Assembly: GCA_002319885.1 (NCBI GenBank)
Contig: DCFT01000236.1
Location: 1-34,730 of the forward strand
DNA length: 34,730 bases
Source of the DNA: Bacteroidales bacterium UBA1797
Lineage (GTDB): Bacteria > Bacteroidota > Bacteroidia > Bacteroidales > VadinHA17
Direction: 5' to 3'
Below the pieces are notes generated by a model. That model searched no databases and had not been told where the DNA came from. It was given only the letters and a program-made list of their open reading frames with translations. The translations under genes and the position numbers were made by a program. How positions within the stretch are numbered: the stretch's first letter is position 1; the number at the start of each line of letters is the position of its first letter. Positions 32,996 to 34,730 of the stretch are shown here, in pieces.

Positions 32996-34730
32996 TTTTT
33001 GTATTTGATTTTCTAATAATATTTAAAGCGCTTCCTGCTTTAAACCATCCAATTTGCGATTCATTATAAGAGTGGTTAGCCTGGAATTTTTCTTTAGTCC
33101 CGTCTGAATGATTCAGAATGACGGTCATTGGGCTGCCGGGTGCAAACTTTGTCAGACCGGTAACATCTATTCTGTCGTCCTCCTGAATCTTATTATAATC
33201 ATCTTTGTTTTTGAATGTTAAAGTTAATATTCCCTGTTTTTTAAGATTGGTCTCATGAATTCTTGCGAAAGATTTTACAAGTACAAATTTAACGCCGAGA
33301 AAGCGTGGTTCCATTGCTGCATGTTCGCGTGAAGATCCTTCTCCGAAATTTTCCTCACCTACAACTGCAGACCCTGATCCTGAATCGCGATATGCTCTTG
33401 CAGTACGTGGAACTGTATCATATGATCCTGTCAATTGATTAAGAACGCTATTGGTCTGATCATTAAAATAGTTCATTGCACCAATCATATAATTACCTGA
33501 GATATTCTCAAGATGTCCCCTGTATTTTAGCCAGAATCCTGCCATCGATATATGGTCGGTAGTGCATTTACCTTTGGCTTTAATAAGTAGAGGAAGATTA
33601 ATAAATTCCTTCCCGTTCCATTCATTGAAAGGAGTCAGCAGCTGTAATCTGTCTGAGCCCGGTGCAACTGCTATCTTTTCGTCATTGCGACTGTGAACCG
33701 GTTTCTGATATCCCGAATCAATATTACCAAATCCATCAGGAGGAAGATTTATGCCGACAGGTTCAGCCAGCCTTACCTCTTTCCCTTCGGTATTTATTAA
33801 CGAATCGGTAAGAGGATTGAATGTTAGTTTACCGGAAAGCACAATAGCTGTAACAATTTCAGGGGAAGCAACAAATCCGAATGTATTGGGATTTCCATCA
33901 TTCCGCTTTGCAAAATTCCTGTTGAAAGAGTGGATAATCGTATTGACCCTTTTATTATCAGCATCTTTACGGGCCCACTGTCCGATACATGGGCCACATG
34001 CATTGGCAAAGACCTCACCACCAATCTTACGAAACAATTCGAGAAACCCATCTCTTTCGGTAATTGATCTTATCTTCTCTGATCCGGGAGTAATAGTGAA
34101 TTCAGATTTAGCGACAAGATTTTTAGATAAAGCATCCTTTACAATTGAAGCGGCTCTTGAAAGATCTTCATAAGATGAATTAGTACATGAGCCAATGAGT
34201 CCAACTTCCACATCCACAGGCCATTTATTCTTAACAGCTTCATCTTTCATACGCGAAACAGGAGTTGCAAGATCGGGAGTGAAAGGACCGTTAATATAAG
34301 GTTCAAGTTCAGAGAGGTTTATTTCAAAATACTGATCATAGTATCTGGAAGGATCAGCATAGACCTCGTTGTCGGCAGAGAGGTGTTCGCTGTTTTTCAA
34401 AGCAAGATCTGCCACATCTTTTCTTCCGGTGGCAATAAGATAATCCGTCATGGATTTATCAAAACAAAAAATGGAGCAGGTAGCACCTGTCTCTGCTCCC
34501 ATATTGCATATTGTAGCTTTTCCTGTGCAGGAAAGAGACTCGGCACCTTCCCCGAAATATTCAATTATCTTACCTGTTCCGCCTTTGACTGTAAGTAATC
34601 CGGAAAGTTTAAGTATAATATCCTTTGCGGAAGACCAGCCGCTTAGTTTACCTGTCAGCTTTATACCTATGATTTTTGGAAATTTCAATTCCCATCCCAT
34701 TCCCGCCAGTACATCAACAGCATCAGCACC
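32988..34730 (-). CDS. acn: Aconitate hydratase (5' end cut off by window edge)
   Basis: Aconitase interconverts citrate and isocitrate through a [4Fe-4S] cluster. The frame is open to the right edge (the last in-window codons read GADAVDVLAG before MGWELKFP), so the first part is missing. Cluster cysteines are seen in GSCTNSS and CGPCIGQW. The C-terminal swivel domain carries DHISMAG and GEENFGEGSSREHAA with the substrate-binding serine and arginine. The sequence style resembles the mitochondrial-type (AcnA-like) group. It is the promoter-proximal gene in view of the acn-icd-gltA-mqo operon; the promoter lies outside the window. Confidence 0.95.
   Translation of the reverse strand, partial: GADAVDVLAGMGWELKFPKIIGIKLTGKLSGWSSAKDIILKLSGLLTVKGGTGKIIEYFGEGAESLSCTGKATICNMGAETGATCSIFCFDKSMTDYLIATGRKDVADLALKNSEHLSADNEVYADPSRYYDQYFEINLSELEPYINGPFTPDLATPVSRMKDEAVKNKWPVDVEVGLIGSCTNSSYEDLSRAASIVKDALSKNLVAKSEFTITPGSEKIRSITERDGFLELFRKIGGEVFANACGPCIGQWARKDADNKRVNTIIHSFNRNFAKRNDGNPNTFGFVASPEIVTAIVLSGKLTFNPLTDSLINTEGKEVRLAEPVGINLPPDGFGNIDSGYQKPVHSRNDEKIAVAPGSDRLQLLTPFNEWNGKEFINLPLLIKAKGKCTTDHISMAGFWLKYRGHLENISGNYMIGAMNYFNDQTNSVLNQLTGSYDTVPRTARAYRDSGSGSAVVGEENFGEGSSREHAAMEPRFLGVKFVLVKSFARIHETNLKKQGILTLTFKNKDDYNKIQEDDRIDVTGLTKFAPGSPMTVILNHSDGTKEKFQANHSYNESQIGWFKAGSALNIIRKSNTKNV

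Noticed and set aside
33751..34173. Open frame of 140 codons opposite aconitase
   Set aside because: It lies wholly inside acn, shows no recognisable family and has no start context; it is an antisense shadow.

Overview
The window reads as a chromosomal segment of a Bacteroidota bacterium, probably Bacteroidales. Evidence: moderately AT-rich DNA, weak or absent Shine-Dalgarno sites, a few TAnnTTTG promoter boxes, many lipobox signal peptides (C24, C25, C18 and C20 in four proteins), a eukaryote-type hexokinase, a fused E1 alpha/beta dehydrogenase and a quinone-linked malate dehydrogenase. No rRNA, tRNA, transposase, integrase, phage gene or CRISPR array was seen. All genes look intact except the two cut by the window edges. 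No gene-free stretch exceeds 300 bases; the longest (14343-14621) holds a palindromic repeat element.

Layout. 1-2199: 3' part of a fused 2-oxoacid dehydrogenase E1. 2307-7547: three-gene RND efflux operon (outer-membrane factor, lipoprotein adaptor, inner-membrane pump). 7750-14342: six tightly packed or overlapping genes: HAD-IIA phosphatase, class II aldolase, HAD-IA phosphatase, PHP-domain protein, aldolase/sorbitol-6-phosphate dehydrogenase-like fusion and sorbose-1-phosphate reductase-like enzyme. 14622-16739: divergent PfkB sugar kinase and sorbitol dehydrogenase-like enzyme. Together 7750-16739 looks like a ketose/hexitol and sugar-phosphate module, without an obvious transporter or regulator.

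16940-21003 (minus strand): periplasmic GH2 glycosidase, periplasmic acetyl esterase of the AXE1/CE7 type and deoxyribose-phosphate aldolase. 21171-23886 (plus): hexokinase and a GH16 laminarinase-type lipoprotein with a Calx-beta module, fitting beta-glucan use. 24029-28882 (plus): ribokinase, nucleoside hydrolase lipoprotein, ADP-ribosylglycohydrolase-fold lipoprotein and a 10-TM sugar/nucleobase-type permease. This reads as an extracytoplasmic ribose or nucleoside scavenging set, with deoC as a possible partner, and is the most interesting functional grouping. 29006-34730 (minus): acn-icd-gltA-mqo, a compact oxidative TCA operon that starts beyond the right edge.

The intergenic DNA carries a dispersed family of short palindromic repeats built from CACAAAG/CACAGAG words spaced about 9-13 bases apart (near 14427-14602, 16816-16853, 20179-20278 and 28924-29000). 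It sits mostly at boundaries between transcription units.
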